Of a stretch of DNA of 5,335 nt, positions 3,725-5,335 are shown one piece after another; position 1 is the first letter of the stretch; every line of letters starts with the position of its first letter. Made by a program: the position numbers and the translations under genes. Origin of the DNA: Desulfobacteraceae bacterium (GTDB lineage: Bacteria > Desulfobacterota > DSM-4660 > Desulfatiglandales > Desulfatiglandaceae); assembly GCA_011042035.1 (NCBI GenBank), contig DQZA01000073.1, forward strand, positions 1 to 5,335, written 5' to 3'. The notes under the pieces are model-generated. The model had not been told where the DNA came from and did not search any database. It worked only from the letters and a program-made list of their open reading frames with translations.

Positions 3725-5335
3725 ATGGGTGTTATTTGCGATAAACAATATGACGTGATTGTTGTTGGTGCCGGGCATGCGGGATGTGAAGCTGCCTTGG
3801 CTGCGGCCAGAATGGGCCATCCCACGTTGCTCCTTACCATAAATCTGGATCACATTGCTGCAATGAGTTGCAATCCCGCCATTGGGGGGCTCGCAAAGGG
3901 CCATCTTGTCAAGGAGATAGATGCCCTTGGCGGGGAAATGGCAAAGAATGCCGATGCCACCGGGATACAGTTCCGGCGTCTCAATACGCGCAAGGGGCTG
4001 GCCGTTCAGGGGTCGCGGTCTCAGAATGACATGGATCTCTATCGTAAAAGGATGAAGTCCATTGTTGAGCAGCAAAAGAATTTGGATATTCGACAAGCCA
4101 TGGTGGATAGGTTGCTCATCCGTGATGGCAGGGTTTACGGCGTTGAGACACAAATACATGAAAGGTTTCTCTCCAAGACGGTCATATTAACTACGGGCAC
4201 ATTCATGCGGGGCCTGATCCACGTAGGACTCGATCACTTTCCGGCAGGCAGAATGGGAGACCCGGCTTCAAACGAGTTGTCAAGGCAATGGGTTGAGCTT
4301 GGTTTTGAGGTGGGCCGTCTCAAGACAGGTACCACCCCAAGGCTAAATGGGCGGACAATTGACTTTGAGTCCCTTGAGGTGCAGCCGGGGGATGAAAAGC
4401 CTAGGCCATTTTCCTTTTCCACCACCAAGATTCCACTACCACAGGTCCCATGTCATATCACATACACAAATGAGGCTACCCATGAGATTATAAGGAGCGG
4501 TCTTGACAGATCACCCCTTTATAGCGGTGTCATAAAAGGGACGGGGGCACGGTATTGCCCATCCATAGAAGACAAGGTGGTAAGGTTTGCTGAAAAGCCC
4601 AGGCACCAAATTTTCCTGGAGCCCCAAGGCCTTGAGACGGTGGAGGTATACCCGAACGGGCTTGCTACCAGCCTGCCCATCGACATACAGATAAAGATGA
4701 TCCGTTCCATAGCAGGGCTCAAACGTGCCGAGATAGTGAGGCCCGGTTACGCGATAGAATACGATTATGTAGATCCCCTCGAGCTTAAACCATCTTTGGA
4801 GACCAAAAGGATCGAGGGGCTATTCCACGCGGGTCAGATAAACGGCACCTCCGGATATGAAGAGGCTGCAGCGCAGGGTATCATGGCTGGCATAAATGCT
4901 GTTATGAAGATAAGAGGTGAGGACCCACTTATCCTGGGCAGGGACCAGGCATACATAGGAGTTCTCATAGATGATTTGGTCACCAAGGGAACAAAGGAGC
5001 CTTATAGGATGTTTACGTCAAGGGCCGAATACCGACTATTGCTGCGTGAGGATAATGCGGACTTTAGGCTGAGAGATATAGGTTATGGTCTTGGCCTTGT
5101 GGCAGATGATGAATACCGCAAGTTCTGCAAGAAACGCCAAGAGGTGGATGATTTGATGCTGAGGTTAAAGGAGGTTAAGATTAGGCCCACTGTCGGTGTT
5201 CAGGACAGGCTTGCCTCCCTTGGTTCTGCGCCCATCAAGAATGTGACCACCCTTGAACAGCTTCTCAGGAGAAACGAGATCTTTTATGAGCATTTGCGGC
5301 TTTTTCATCCTGAACTGCCTGAAGTGGAAGAGCAA
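3725..5335 (+). CDS. mnmG: tRNA uridine-5-carboxymethylaminomethyl(34) synthesis enzyme MnmG (GidA), 3'-truncated by window
   Basis: FAD enzyme that, with the GTPase MnmE, adds an aminomethyl-type group to wobble U34 of certain tRNAs using methylene-tetrahydrofolate and NADH. The frame is open for 537 codons to the window edge; the family is about 620-630 residues, so roughly 90 C-terminal residues (the MnmE-binding end) are missing only because the window stops. Visible: FAD loop GAGHAG (15-20); SCNPAIGG with C49; KTGTTPRL (200-207); RYCPSIEDK with C278, matching the second essential cysteine; the signature GQINGTSGYEEAAAQG (370-385); and TSRAEYRLLLREDNAD (431-446). The loop after KG reads GLAVQGSRSQND, whereas GPAVR-type sequence is usual. 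The start at 3725 is the only ATG after an in-frame TAG at 3713-3715. The Shine-Dalgarno is poor: GGTGA (3707-3711) is 13 bases away and overlaps the end of the repeat element. Confidence 0.97.
   Translation, partial: MGVICDKQYDVIVVGAGHAGCEAALAAARMGHPTLLLTINLDHIAAMSCNPAIGGLAKGHLVKEIDALGGEMAKNADATGIQFRRLNTRKGLAVQGSRSQNDMDLYRKRMKSIVEQQKNLDIRQAMVDRLLIRDGRVYGVETQIHERFLSKTVILTTGTFMRGLIHVGLDHFPAGRMGDPASNELSRQWVELGFEVGRLKTGTTPRLNGRTIDFESLEVQPGDEKPRPFSFSTTKIPLPQVPCHITYTNEATHEIIRSGLDRSPLYSGVIKGTGARYCPSIEDKVVRFAEKPRHQIFLEPQGLETVEVYPNGLATSLPIDIQIKMIRSIAGLKRAEIVRPGYAIEYDYVDPLELKPSLETKRIEGLFHAGQINGTSGYEEAAAQGIMAGINAVMKIRGEDPLILGRDQAYIGVLIDDLVTKGTKEPYRMFTSRAEYRLLLREDNADFRLRDIGYGLGLVADDEYRKFCKKRQEVDDLMLRLKEVKIRPTVGVQDRLASLGSAPIKNVTTLEQLLRRNEIFYEHLRLFHPELPEVEEQ

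Overview
The window is bacterial chromosomal DNA with three housekeeping genes (folD, purA, mnmG) on the + strand. They follow a small defence- or stress-type toxin-antitoxin pair and the 5' end of a divergent regulator. The protein style (a FolD with an MMMQKGPGANATV insert, and an MnmG with an LNTRKG...SRSQNDMDLYR loop), the frequent AGG, AGA and ATA codons and the intergenic ACCACAGAG-type inverted repeat suggest a Desulfobacterota-like (former deltaproteobacterial) anaerobe. This assignment is an inference from style; no 16S or marker comparison was possible.

Layout. Positions 1-62 (minus strand) hold the first 20 codons of a TetR/AcrR-type regulator running off the left edge. Its promoter overlaps a perfect 8+8 bp palindrome (84-103), which looks like an autoregulatory operator. 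Positions 144-843 form a compact toxin-antitoxin operon: a promoter, TAAACTAA direct repeats, a Phd/YefM-type antitoxin (206-457) and a PIN-domain VapC-type toxin (454-843), the two genes overlapping by ATGA. Positions 844-1114 contain no gene. folD (1115-2023) follows with a strong Shine-Dalgarno and ends in a rho-independent terminator (2050-2098). purA (2254-3549) has its own promoter with a perfect TATAAT box and is bracketed by two degenerate 7-bp tandem repeats. A 115-bp inverted-repeat element (3595-3709) fills the purA-mnmG gap. mnmG (3725 to the window end) is cut off by the right edge after 537 codons.

How the genes relate. FolD supplies 10-formyl-tetrahydrofolate, used in purine and formyl-Met-tRNA synthesis and in one-carbon catabolism. 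PurA commits IMP to AMP. MnmG, with MnmE, modifies the wobble uridine of certain tRNAs and uses methylene-tetrahydrofolate, the substrate of FolD. The genes are therefore thematically linked through folate and nucleotide metabolism, but the terminator and separate promoter show that folD and purA at least are separate transcription units.

I found no convincing evidence of a new multi-gene system. The least explained parts are the intergenic repeats: the paired 7-bp repeats around purA and the CACAGAG inverted-repeat element directly in front of mnmG.
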